Origin: Methylobacterium sp. Leaf465
GTDB lineage: Bacteria; Pseudomonadota; Alphaproteobacteria; Rhizobiales; Beijerinckiaceae
Assembly: GCF_001424705.1 (NCBI RefSeq)
Contig: NZ_LMRA01000007.1
Span: forward strand, 20,707-84,706
Reading direction: 5' to 3'
DNA length: 64,000 nt
Positions 52,052 through 60,696 of the stretch are shown here, piece after piece. Each line of letters starts with the position of its first letter. Within the stretch, counting starts at the first letter, position 1. The notes beneath the pieces are model-generated. The model made no database searches. It was not told the DNA's origin and was given only the letters and a program-made list of their open reading frames with translations. The position numbers and the translations under genes were made by a program.

Positions 52052-54558
52052 TGCCGCCCGTCTCCGCACACCCTGGCCTATCCGGTCGACGGGACGGATC
52101 CCCGGACGGATCCCGGGATCGCTTCGCGGTCCTGGACGATGGGCGCACCACCGGTGCGATCGGCGATGCCGGCCCGGAAGGGGTCGAGACCGCTCCGGGG
52201 CAGGCCGATACCCCGGCCTCCCCCTCCCAAGACGAAGCACGGCTGGGTGCGGCGGTCCGCGCGGCGATGCTCGGCGAGACGCTGCAACTCGGCCGCTATT
52301 CCGCTTTCACCCAGGCGACCGTGGCGCTTTCGCTCGCCGCCATCTTCTGGGACATCGCCGCGAAGACCTACCTCGCCGTGCTGGCCGCGGCGGTGACGAC
52401 GCTCTGCGGTGCCGCCATCGTCGCCACGCACCGTTACCGGGGTGTCATCGGCGGGGGCGCGTCCTGCCCCTCCACCCGCGGGGCCTTCCGGGTCCTGCAC
52501 CTGCTCGCGTTCGGGCGCGGCCTCGCCTGGGCGACGATGCCGGCCGTCCTGCTCCCGACCCTCGACAATGCCTATCGGGTCGTCGTCGGCGCCGTCTGCG
52601 CCGCCCTGATCTCGCACGCCTACGTCGCCGGCCCCGTCTTCTCCCTCGCCCTTCTGGCGGTGGTCCCGGTGGTCGCCGGCATCTTCATCGGCCTGGCGGG
52701 GTGCGAGGGACCGGTCGGCCACTCCGTTGCCCTGCTGCTGACCCTCTACGCGACCTTCGTCTTCGTCAGCGCGCGTCGCTTGTGCGGGCACGCCTACCAG
52801 CGCATCCGGGACCGCGTCGTGGTGCAGGCCCAGAGCGAGACGATCGAGCTCCTGCTCAAGGACTTCGCCGAGGGGACGAGCGACTGGCTGTGGGAGATCG
52901 ACACCGTCGGCCGCCTAAGGCCCTCCCTCGAGCCGATCGCCGGCCTGCTGGGCGTCGATCCGGTTGCCCTTCGCCACCGCACGCTCCAGGCTGTCCTGAG
53001 GGACTTCGCCGACGAGGCCGGGGGCGCGACCGGGATCGATGCCGTCTTGACCGCCATCGCGGCGCGGAGTCCGTTCCGCGATCACACTGTGCGGCTCCGG
53101 ACGCGGGACGGCAGGCGCTGGCTGACCCTAAACGGCCGGCCCGTCTTCGATGCCCTCGGGACCTTCGTCGGATATCGCGGCGTGGGATCGGACGTGACGG
53201 CCAGCCGGGAGGCGCAGGCGCGCATCGCCTTTCTCGCCGGCCACGACAATCTGACCGGCTTGCCCAACCGGGCGGCGCTCCAGGCGGCCCTTCAGGATCT
53301 CTGCGGCGAGGCGTCCTCGGGAGCGGGCCGGGGCGTACTGCTCTACCTCGATCTCGACGGGTTCAAGGCGGTGAACGACGGCCGCGGGCATCTCATCGGC
53401 GACCGTCTTCTCGGGCAGGTCGCCCAGCGCCTGACGGACCTCTGCGGGTCGGAGGCCACGGCGTACCGCCTCGGCGGCGACGAGTTCGCCGTGGTCGCCC
53501 CACAGGCCGGCAAGGCTGCGGCCGAGCTTCTGGCCAAAGGCATCGTATCCACCCTTCGACAGTCCTTCCGGATCGATGAGGCGCATGTGGAGATCGGCGT
53601 GAGCGTCGGCATCGCCTGCGTGCCGGACGACGCCATCGATCCGTCGAGCCTCCTGTCCCGTGCAGACCTCGCGCTCTACAGCGCCAAATCGGCCGGGAAG
53701 GGGCGCTGGCACAGCTTCGACCCGTCCCTCGAGGAGCGCGCTCATCGTCAGCGTCAGCTGGACACGGACATGCGCGAAGCGCTCGCCGCCGACGCGATGG
53801 AACTGCACTACCAGCCGCTGGTCGACATGCGCAGCGGGCGGGTCACGGGCTTCGAGGCGCTCCTGCGCTGGAACAAGCCCGGGCACGGCTGGGTCTCGCC
53901 GGGCGAGATCATCCCCATCGCGGAAGCCACCGGCTTCATCGTCGAGATCGGCGGCTGGGCCCTGCGCCGCGCCTGCACCGACGCGCGCCGATGGCCGGAC
54001 CTGTGCGTCGCGGTGAATATCTCCTCCATCCACATGCGCAGGCCGAGCTTCCACGAGGAGGTCGCCGCCATCCTGCGGGAGACGGGGCTGGCGCCCGAAC
54101 GCCTGGAGATCGAGATCACCGAATCGGTCCTGCTCGACCACGGCGACGAGGTCCTGGAGAACCTGAAGCGGCTGCGTGCCCAGGGGGTGCGTATCGCCCT
54201 CGACGATTTCGGCACGGGCTATTCCAGCCTGAGCTACCTCACGGAATTTCCCTTCGACAAGGTGAAGGTCGACCGCTCCTTCGTGCGCGACCTTCAGGGG
54301 CGGCCCGAGAAGGTCGCCGTCGTCGAGGCGATCGCCCGGATGGCGCGCGCCCTCTCGATGAACGTGACGGTGGAGGGCGTGGAGACCCAGGCGCAGCTCG
54401 ACGTCCTCCGCGCCAAGCGCTGCGACGTCGCACAGGGCTTCCTCTACAGCCCCGCGCGGCCCGCTTCCGAGGTGATGGCCTTGATCGATCGCATCGAGGC
54501 GACGTCCTCGCCGGTGCCGGATCAGGCACGGATGCGGACCGCGCTGGCAATCGTCTGA
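52051..54558 (+). CDS. PAS-GGDEF-EAL protein with N-terminal membrane region
   Basis: This 835-residue protein has several hydrophobic helices over about residues 75-245. A PAS domain follows near 270-390 (DWLWEIDTVGRLRPSLEPIAGLLG), then a GGDEF domain (LTGLPNRAAL, RLGGDEFAVVAP at about 470) and an EAL domain from about 570 (FEALLRWNKPGHG with the catalytic Glu602, DDFGTGYSSLSYL, KVDRSF). Both catalytic motifs look intact, so it could make and break cyclic di-GMP depending on its input. It is translationally coupled to the chemoreceptor remnant. Confidence 0.92.
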   Translation: MPPVSAHPGLSGRRDGSPDGSRDRFAVLDDGRTTGAIGDAGPEGVETAPGQADTPASPSQDEARLGAAVRAAMLGETLQLGRYSAFTQATVALSLAAIFWDIAAKTYLAVLAAAVTTLCGAAIVATHRYRGVIGGGASCPSTRGAFRVLHLLAFGRGLAWATMPAVLLPTLDNAYRVVVGAVCAALISHAYVAGPVFSLALLAVVPVVAGIFIGLAGCEGPVGHSVALLLTLYATFVFVSARRLCGHAYQRIRDRVVVQAQSETIELLLKDFAEGTSDWLWEIDTVGRLRPSLEPIAGLLGVDPVALRHRTLQAVLRDFADEAGGATGIDAVLTAIAARSPFRDHTVRLRTRDGRRWLTLNGRPVFDALGTFVGYRGVGSDVTASREAQARIAFLAGHDNLTGLPNRAALQAALQDLCGEASSGAGRGVLLYLDLDGFKAVNDGRGHLIGDRLLGQVAQRLTDLCGSEATAYRLGGDEFAVVAPQAGKAAAELLAKGIVSTLRQSFRIDEAHVEIGVSVGIACVPDDAIDPSSLLSRADLALYSAKSAGKGRWHSFDPSLEERAHRQRQLDTDMREALAADAMELHYQPLVDMRSGRVTGFEALLRWNKPGHGWVSPGEIIPIAEATGFIVEIGGWALRRACTDARRWPDLCVAVNISSIHMRRPSFHEEVAAILRETGLAPERLEIEITESVLLDHGDEVLENLKRLRAQGVRIALDDFGTGYSSLSYLTEFPFDKVKVDRSFVRDLQGRPEKVAVVEAIARMARALSMNVTVEGVETQAQLDVLRAKRCDVAQGFLYSPARPASEVMALIDRIEATSSPVPDQARMRTALAIV

Positions 54559-55029
54559 GGCTCGCGGCGGATCACCGCGGTCGCCCCGTGGGCCGCCCAT
54601 GATGCGTGGGCGCCGACCGACCCGGAACGCGGCCGCTGCGCGCCCTGAGCGACCTGACCTGGTGCGGATGAGGGATGCTTCGGTCCCGAACCTCCTTCGG
54701 TCGTCCCGCCGGACCCAGCCAGGCCGGGCCGGAGCGGGTCGGACCGCCCTTCTGCCGGGGTGACGGTGGCTCGCAGACGCCCTTCGCACAGGCCTGATCC
54801 AAGAGCCAAGAAGGCGCAAGAATGGCAGAAAATCCGTCACGATCGTCGGTCTCACGACGAAAGAATGGTTTTTTTAGCCGTCCGGGCCGCGGAAAGACAA
54901 TTTTCCAGTGCCGGGCTAAATATCTGATTCAGATATCGTCAAGTGGTGCGGTCTCACAATGATGTGATGTTCTGGATCGGTCATCGCGAAGATTCGAACA
55001 GCAAGTCAGCATAAGGGGAGAAATATCTG
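54559..55029. other. spacer with 17-bp palindrome upstream of the chemoreceptor
   Basis: No gene is seen in these 470 bases. The left part is GC-rich; the right part (54860-55029) is AT-rich and carries ATATCTGA-T-TCAGATAT (54920-54936). The half-site AAATATCTGA recurs at 55021-55030, overlapping the start codon of the chemoreceptor gene. A T-run (54868-54875) lies at the left of the AT-rich part. Confidence 0.65.
54920..54936. promoter_or_regulatory. perfect 17-bp palindrome, candidate operator
   Basis: ATATCTGA and TCAGATAT flank a central T. The same half-site preceded by AA recurs at the chemoreceptor start, 100 bp downstream. A looping repressor or a translational effect is possible. 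Confidence 0.6.
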
Positions 55030-57024
55030 ATGTTCGATTTCATGGGAGCGTCACGTAAGTCGAGGTCCGGCGCCGCAGTGTTTGGCGGCTTGCGTATGCC
55101 GGTTCTTGGGATCGACGCATTGTCGGTCGTCACGACGATGAATCCTGCCATGGAAGACTTGCTCGGGCCGGGCGGAGCCGACCATAAGGGTCGCCGCCTC
55201 GACGACCTCTGCCGCGACCTGTCCGGCCAGTCCATCGTCGCCGTCGGGCTGCGCCATCGGCACGACGCCCTGGTCCGCCTGGGCGGCAGACCCTTCGACG
55301 TCGCCGTCACGCCGCTGATGGAGGACCACAGGATCTCGGGCTACGTCCTGGAATGGACCGACGCCACCCCCCGCCTCGAGCGGGAGGACCAGGCGCGCCG
55401 CCTCGCCGCGATCGAGGCGTCCCAGGCCGTCATCGAGTTCACCCCGGATGGCACCATCGTGTCGGCCAACGCGGCCTTCCTCGCGGTCATGGGGTACACC
55501 CTCGACGAGGTTCGGGGACGCCATCACAGCCTGTTCGTGGAGGCGGCCTACCGGGACAGCCGCGCCTACGCCGCCTTCTGGGACGGCCTCCGGGCGGGCC
55601 ACGCGGAGGTCGCCGAATTCAAGCGGGTCGCCAAGGACGGCAAGGCCGTGTGGATCAAGGGCTCGTACAATCCGATCCGCGACGGCGCCGGCCAGGTTGC
55701 GCGGGTGGTGAAGTACGCCACCGACATCACGGCGCAGACCGTCGAGACCAACGCACTTCGCGGGCAGGTCGACGCCATCCGCAGGTCGCAGGCCGTGATC
55801 AGCTTCGACCTCGACGGCCGCGTCCTCGAGGCGAATGCCAACTTCCTCGCCGCCGTCGGCTATACGGCGGCCGAGGTCGTCGGCCAGCATCACGGCCTGT
55901 TCGTCGACGCTGCCCACCGCGCGAGTGCCGAGTACGCCCGGTTCTGGGAAGCCCTGCGCCGCGGCGAGTCCCAGGCCGGGCAGTTCCGCCGCATCGGCAA
56001 GGCGGGGCGCGAGGTCTGGATCGAGGCCAGCTACAACCCGGTGCTCGACGCCGACGGACGACCTGTGCAGATCACCAAGTTCGCCATCGACGTGACGGCC
56101 CAGGTCGAGCAGCGGGAACAGGTCCGGCGCCTCGAGGAGGCCTCTGCGCGCGAGCGGGTCGAGGCCGAGGCCCGCCACCGGGCCGAGCGCGTACAACTGG
56201 CCGACGCCTTCGAGCAGACGGTGGGAGCCGTCCTGGCCTCCGTCGCCTCCGCGGCGACCGAGCTGCAGGCGACCGCCTCCGGCATGTCGGGCATCGCGGC
56301 GGAGACCGCACAGCAATCGACCGCCGTAGCTGCCGCCGCGAGCCAGGCGGCCGCCAATGTCGGCACCGTCGCGGCGGCCGCGGAGGAGCTCGGGGCCTCG
56401 GTCGACGAGATCAGCCGGCAGGTCGCGGGCTCGGAGGACTTGGCGGGCCAGGCGGTCGCCGAGGCGGAACAGACGGCGACCCTGGTCCAGGAACTCAGCG
56501 AGGCCGTGCGCAGGATCGGCGACGTCGTCGCCATGATCTCGGCCATCGCGAGCCAGACCAACCTCCTGGCCCTGAACGCGACCATTGAGGCGGCCCGGGC
56601 CGGCGAGGCCGGACGCGGCTTCGCGGTGGTCGCGGCCGAGGTCAAGGAACTCGCCAACCAGACGGCCCGGGCGACCGATGAGATCACCGGGCAGATCGGG
56701 CGGATCCAGGGGGCGACGGGAGGCGCCGTGAGCGCCATCGATGGCATCCGTCGGCGCATCAAGGAGATCGACGCGGTCGCGGGGTCCATCGCGGCCGCCG
56801 TGCAGCAGCAGGGGGCGGCGACCCAGGAGATCGTGCGCAACGTGACCGAGGCCGCCACCGGGACCGGCGAGGTCACCAGCAACATGTCCGGTGTCGCCCG
56901 GGCGGCCGAGGAGACCGGAAGCGCGGCGACCCAGGTCCTCACCGCCGCGTCGGACCTCTCGCGCCAGTCCGAGCACCTCGACGGCGAGGTCTCCCGCTTC
57001 CTCGCCAAGATCCGGGCGGCGTGA
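55030..57024 (+). CDS. soluble PAS-containing methyl-accepting chemotaxis protein
   Basis: This 664-residue chemoreceptor has no transmembrane helix. An N-terminal PAS-like segment (residues ~20-115) is followed by two similar PAS domains at about 130-235 and 250-355 ([21 protein letters not shown] and [21 protein letters not shown]). An MCP signalling domain lies at about 390-664, with an intact hairpin tip [20 protein letters not shown]. Cytosolic PAS receptors of this layout often bind haem or flavin and sense redox or oxygen; no cofactor-binding residue is obvious. A GGGGAG site precedes the ATG. No CheA or CheW is nearby. Confidence 0.92.
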   Translation: MFDFMGASRKSRSGAAVFGGLRMPVLGIDALSVVTTMNPAMEDLLGPGGADHKGRRLDDLCRDLSGQSIVAVGLRHRHDALVRLGGRPFDVAVTPLMEDHRISGYVLEWTDATPRLEREDQARRLAAIEASQAVIEFTPDGTIVSANAAFLAVMGYTLDEVRGRHHSLFVEAAYRDSRAYAAFWDGLRAGHAEVAEFKRVAKDGKAVWIKGSYNPIRDGAGQVARVVKYATDITAQTVETNALRGQVDAIRRSQAVISFDLDGRVLEANANFLAAVGYTAAEVVGQHHGLFVDAAHRASAEYARFWEALRRGESQAGQFRRIGKAGREVWIEASYNPVLDADGRPVQITKFAIDVTAQVEQREQVRRLEEASARERVEAEARHRAERVQLADAFEQTVGAVLASVASAATELQATASGMSGIAAETAQQSTAVAAAASQAAANVGTVAAAAEELGASVDEISRQVAGSEDLAGQAVAEAEQTATLVQELSEAVRRIGDVVAMISAIASQTNLLALNATIEAARAGEAGRGFAVVAAEVKELANQTARATDEITGQIGRIQGATGGAVSAIDGIRRRIKEIDAVAGSIAAAVQQQGAATQEIVRNVTEAATGTGEVTSNMSGVARAAEETGSAATQVLTAASDLSRQSEHLDGEVSRFLAKIRAA

Positions 57025-57031
57025 GGCGGCC

Positions 57032-57337
57032 ATGCGCGAAACCTCCGGCCTTCCGTTCGACCGGTCCGCCCACCGCTTCGGCCCGGCGGAGAACCGCGCC
57101 GGCCTGGCGGATCTCGAGGCCGGCGGGTGCCGCCATCGGCTCGCCGGCACCTCCGCGTCGATCACGCGCTCGCTGCAGGGCCTTCAGGACGCACTCGTCC
57201 TGCTGGTCGCCGCGCTACCGGCCGACGATCCGATGGTCCCCCGGCTCAACGCGGCCGCGCAGAACATGACGCGCCTCGCACGGGCCGTCCTGACCTACGG
57301 GGCGGTCCTCGACCCTCACGCCGTGCCGGAGCTCTGA
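57032..57337 (+). CDS. small helical protein downstream of the chemoreceptor
   Basis: This 101-residue protein starts 8 bp after the chemoreceptor and is probably co-transcribed. The C-terminal ~70 residues (SASITRSLQGLQDALVLLVAALPADDPMVPRLNAAAQNMTRLARAVLTYG) form predicted amphipathic helices. There is no recognised family. A role as receptor partner is guessed only from position. Confidence 0.6.
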   Translation: MRETSGLPFDRSAHRFGPAENRAGLADLEAGGCRHRLAGTSASITRSLQGLQDALVLLVAALPADDPMVPRLNAAAQNMTRLARAVLTYGAVLDPHAVPEL

Positions 57338-57533
57338 GCCGGGGCCGCCGATCCTTGTCGACGCGCCCCGCCCCTGGGCGGCAGGATTGTCGCCCGAACC
57401 CGGGACGCATCCTCGGGAACACCGATCCGCTGGGCGGTGCGACCCGCATTCCGGCGGGGCGCGTGAGCCTGTCGAGCCAAGTCCGTCCGGGCCGGTTCGG
57501 TTCGTCCCGGCCGGGCGCTGGCCGGCGCGAGCG

Positions 57534-57875
57534 TCAGATCTCCGGCGGCGCTTCGGGCGTGCCCTCGTGGCGGTCGCGATGTGCCGCGGCCCGCGCGAGG
57601 AGCAGGAGCGTGACGGGCGTCGACACGGTAAGGAACACGCCGATCAGGGCGTCGCGCAGGACGAGCCGGCCCTCGAGCAGCGAAAGGAGCAGCATGGAAC
57701 TGATGAGGATCAGGGCCATGCCCAGCGTCGCCCCGAGGGTCGGCGCGTGGACGCGCTCGTAGAAGGTCCGCAGGCGGATGAGGCCGAGGGCTCCGGTCAG
57801 CGAGAAGGCGGCTCCGACGACCGCCAGCGCGACCACCAGCCAGGCGGCCCAGAGCGGCAGCTCCGCGCCGCTCAT
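57534..57875 (-). CDS. mnhG: Na+/H+ antiporter subunit G (Mrp/Mnh)
   Basis: This 113-residue protein has three hydrophobic helices and the MnhG/PhaG signature FSLTGALGLIRLRTFYERVHAPTLGATLG. It is part of the membrane-bound Mrp complex that exports Na+ (or K+) in exchange for H+. It is the last gene of the operon, overlapping mnhF by 4 bp. The tail HRDRHEGTPEAP is hydrophilic. Confidence 0.93.
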   Translation of the reverse strand: MSGAELPLWAAWLVVALAVVGAAFSLTGALGLIRLRTFYERVHAPTLGATLGMALILISSMLLLSLLEGRLVLRDALIGVFLTVSTPVTLLLLARAAAHRDRHEGTPEAPPEI

Positions 57876-58156
57876 TGGATCACCTCGCCCTGCATCAGGA
57901 ACTTGGCCAGCGCCACGGTGGCGGTGAAGCCGATCATGCCGAGGATCAGCGCCGCCTCGAAGTAGAGGCCGCTGCCGGTGCGCATGCCGTGGACCACGAT
58001 CGCCAGCATGCCGTTGAGGTAGAGGGTGTCGAGGCCGAGGATGCGGTCCTGCGCGCGTGGACCGCGCAACATCCGCCACGCGGCGAGCGCCATCGCCAGC
58101 ACGAGCATTCCCTGGGCCAGGCCGAGCCCCCAGTCGAGAACGGCGGTGGCGCTCAT
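57872..58156 (-). CDS. mnhF: Na+/H+ antiporter subunit F (Mrp/Mnh)
   Basis: This 94-residue protein has three helices and the MnhF signature AAWRMLRGPRAQDRILGLDTLYLN. It overlaps both its neighbours by four bases. It is required for assembly and activity of the multi-subunit antiporter. Confidence 0.93.
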   Translation of the reverse strand: MSATAVLDWGLGLAQGMLVLAMALAAWRMLRGPRAQDRILGLDTLYLNGMLAIVVHGMRTGSGLYFEAALILGMIGFTATVALAKFLMQGEVIQ

Positions 58157-58641
58157 GCGAAGACCTCCATCAGGGGACGCTCGTAGCGGTCCTTCACCCG
58201 CCGCACCCATTCGTCCCCGCCCGTATAGTCGAGCACGTGCAGGAGCAGGCAGCCGGTCTGCGAATCGTACTGCACCCAGAGCGTGCCGGGGGTGCCGGTG
58301 AGGATGATCGACAGGACCGTGATGCCGAAGGGCTCGCGCAGGTCGAGGGGGATCGTCACGAACCCGGTGCGCCGCTCCCCGCGGCGCAGGCCCAGGATGA
58401 TCCGGGCGACGTCGACGTTCGACCGGACCATGTCGTAGAGCACGACGACGGCGAGGCGCGCGAGGGTGCCCGGCGCGCGCACGAGGACGGCGCGGGGCTG
58501 CAGCGCCCGCATCACGGCGGGAACCGACACCCCGACGAGGAGCGCCAGCGCGGCGCTTCCCGGTGTGATCGGGGCGTTCAGCAGGAGCCAGGTCAGGGCG
58601 AGGGCGACCGTCAGCAGCGGGTAGGGCAGGAACCGGCTCAT
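58153..58641 (-). CDS. mnhE: Na+/H+ antiporter subunit E (Mrp/Mnh)
   Basis: This 162-residue protein has two N-terminal helices and a soluble C-terminal domain. The family region VVLYDMVRSNVDVARIILG and the C-terminal SIILTGTPGTLWVQYD are characteristic of MnhE. It overlaps mnhD and mnhF by 4 bp each. Confidence 0.93.
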   Translation of the reverse strand: MSRFLPYPLLTVALALTWLLLNAPITPGSAALALLVGVSVPAVMRALQPRAVLVRAPGTLARLAVVVLYDMVRSNVDVARIILGLRRGERRTGFVTIPLDLREPFGITVLSIILTGTPGTLWVQYDSQTGCLLLHVLDYTGGDEWVRRVKDRYERPLMEVFA

Positions 58642-60245
58642 GCGCCCGCTCCTCCATGGGCGGCGCCGAGGACGGCCCGGACGTAATCCTGCGGTTGCGC
58701 CAGCCACTGGACGGTGGCGTCCGCGTAGGCGAGGGCCGGGCCGCCCCAGAGGGCGAGGGCCAGGCAGGCCGCGAGCAATCCGGCCAGAGCCAGGAACTCG
58801 GGCGGGCGGAGCACCGGGGGCGGGTCGTCGCTCGGAACCCAGAGGTTCTGGATGCCGAGACGGACCAGCGGCGCCAGGGTGCCGAAGCTGGAGAGCGTCA
58901 GGGCGGCGATCAGCCACCAGGCCGAGGCCGTGATCGGGCCCGTGGCCAATCCGGTGAACATCGCGAGCTTGCCGACGAACCCGGCCAGCGGCGGAATGCC
59001 GGCGAGCATCAGCGTGCAGAGGAGAAAGCCGCTTCCCAGGAGCGCGACCGCCGCCGGAAACGTCCGGCCGATCTCGATCGCGTCGGCGTCGTCGAAGGGG
59101 TCGCGGTACTCGTCGGCGAAGACCGCCTGCTGGGTCTGCCCCGGAGCGCGGCCCCGCTGCAGGATCTCGGCGAGGAGGAACAGGGCGCCGGCGGCCAGCG
59201 TCGATCCCACGAGGTAGTACAGGGCGCCCGCGAGCGCTGCGGCGCTGCCGGTGCCCAGGACCGCCAGCATCGTGCCGGACGAGATCATCACGGCGTAGCC
59301 CGCCGCCCGGGTGAGCTCGCGCGCGGCCAGGATCCCGATGGTGCCGTAGGCCATGGTCGCGAGCCCGGCCGCGAGGATCCAGGTCTGGCCGAAGCTGGCG
59401 GACAGGCCCGAACCGAACAGGAGCTGACTGAGGCGGATCACCACGTAGATGCCGACCTTGCTCAGAATGGCGAGGATCGCCGCCGCGGGCGCGCTCGCCG
59501 CCGCGTAGGTCGTCGGCAGCCAGAAGCCGAGGGGCCAGGCACTGCACTTGATCAGGAAGGCGATGCCGAGCACGGCGCAGCCGATCTCGAACAGGGCCGG
59601 TTCGGCGGCCGCCGGTGCCGCGAGCCGCCGCGCGAGGTCCGCCATGTTGAGCGTCCCCATGGTTCCGTAGATCAGGCTGACGCCGACGAGGAAGAACAGC
59701 GAGGCGACCAGGTTCACGGCGATGTAGCCAAGGCCGGCCCGGATCCGCATCTCGCCCGAGCCGTGCAGGACGAGGCCGTAGGAGGCGGCCAGCATCACCT
59801 CGAAGAAGACGAACAGGTTGAACAGGTCGCCGGTGAGGAAGGCCCCGTTCACGCCCATCAGGAGCAGTAGGAACAGGCCGTGGAAGCGGGGTCCCGCCCG
59901 GCCCCAGCGGGCGAAGGAGAAGACGAGGGCGCACAGGCCGAGCACGCTCGCCAGCACCAGCATCAGCGCCGAGAGCCGGTCGGCCACCAGGACGATGCCG
60001 TAGGGCGCGTCCCAATTTCCGAGGCGATAGACCTGGGCCGCCGCCTCGGCGCGCAGGGCCAGCACCAGGGCGATGCCGAGGAGGAGAAGCACGGTGACGA
60101 GGCTGAGCCCCGATTTCAGCCGGCGCCGCCGCTCGTCCAACAGGAACATCACCCCGGCCACGGCGATCGGCAGCACGATCGGCAGCACCACGAGGTGGTC
60201 CGACCAGGTGGTCTCGGCGGTGGCAGTCAGGACGGATGGGGTCAT
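58638..60245 (-). CDS. mnhD: Na+/H+ antiporter subunit D (Mrp/Mnh)
   Basis: This is a 535-residue polytopic subunit homologous to the proton-translocating NuoM/N subunits of complex I. The broken-helix region and the conserved lysine-containing segment FLIKCSAWPLGFWLPTTYA (equivalent to the NuoM proton channel) are visible. The start ATG 60245 is chosen because further upstream the frame is a repeat-derived spacer with no similarity; a GTTGCCGATG leader gives only a weak ribosome-binding site. Confidence 0.94.
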   Translation of the reverse strand: MTPSVLTATAETTWSDHLVVLPIVLPIAVAGVMFLLDERRRRLKSGLSLVTVLLLLGIALVLALRAEAAAQVYRLGNWDAPYGIVLVADRLSALMLVLASVLGLCALVFSFARWGRAGPRFHGLFLLLLMGVNGAFLTGDLFNLFVFFEVMLAASYGLVLHGSGEMRIRAGLGYIAVNLVASLFFLVGVSLIYGTMGTLNMADLARRLAAPAAAEPALFEIGCAVLGIAFLIKCSAWPLGFWLPTTYAAASAPAAAILAILSKVGIYVVIRLSQLLFGSGLSASFGQTWILAAGLATMAYGTIGILAARELTRAAGYAVMISSGTMLAVLGTGSAAALAGALYYLVGSTLAAGALFLLAEILQRGRAPGQTQQAVFADEYRDPFDDADAIEIGRTFPAAVALLGSGFLLCTLMLAGIPPLAGFVGKLAMFTGLATGPITASAWWLIAALTLSSFGTLAPLVRLGIQNLWVPSDDPPPVLRPPEFLALAGLLAACLALALWGGPALAYADATVQWLAQPQDYVRAVLGAAHGGAGA

Positions 60246-60327
60246 CGGCAACGGGTCATCGCGGAGGAACGCCTCATGCTGGGGGAGCGCGTCCGGCCGG
60301 GGAAGGGCGTCACGCTGAGGAAGCGTC
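60246..60327. repeat. 18-bp imperfect tandem repeats between mnhC and mnhD
   Basis: About four imperfect 18-bp units on the theme of CTCATGCTGGGGGAGCGC-like sequence occupy the 82-bp spacer. If translated they would give the repeated LPQRDA/LPRPDA/LPQHEA. No conserved mnhD sequence is encoded here. Confidence 0.7.
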
Positions 60328-60696
60328 TCATGGGTGCGGATTCCCGGGCTGCGGTTCGCCCTGGCCAGGCTCGCGGCCATCCACGTGATCGCTGCCGGTG
60401 ATGCCGCGGGCGGCCAGCAGGACGACGAGGAAGAGCGCCGTCAGCGCGAAGCCGATCACCAGGGCGGTGAGGACCAGGGCCTGCGGGACCGGATCGTCGA
60501 CGGAGACCACCTCGGCGCCGGCCCCGAGCACCGGCGGCGCCCCGACCGTCAGACGGCCCATGGCGAAGATGAAGAGGTTCACGGCGTAGCTCAGCAGCGA
60601 GATGCCGAGGGCGACCTGGAAGGTGCGCGGGCGCAGCATCAGCCAGATGCCCGAGGCGGCGAAGACGCCGATGCCCAGCGACAGGACGAGTTCCAT
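60328..60696 (-). CDS. mnhC: Na+/H+ antiporter subunit C (Mrp/Mnh)
   Basis: This is a 122-residue NuoK-like subunit with three helices. GIGVFAASGIWLMLRPRTFQVALGISLLSYAVNLF and the conserved glutamine/proline region DPVPQALVLTALVIGFALTA are typical of MnhC. The tail is Gly/Pro-rich. The ATG overlaps the stop of the mnhAB gene by one base. Confidence 0.94.
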   Translation of the reverse strand: MELVLSLGIGVFAASGIWLMLRPRTFQVALGISLLSYAVNLFIFAMGRLTVGAPPVLGAGAEVVSVDDPVPQALVLTALVIGFALTALFLVVLLAARGITGSDHVDGREPGQGEPQPGNPHP

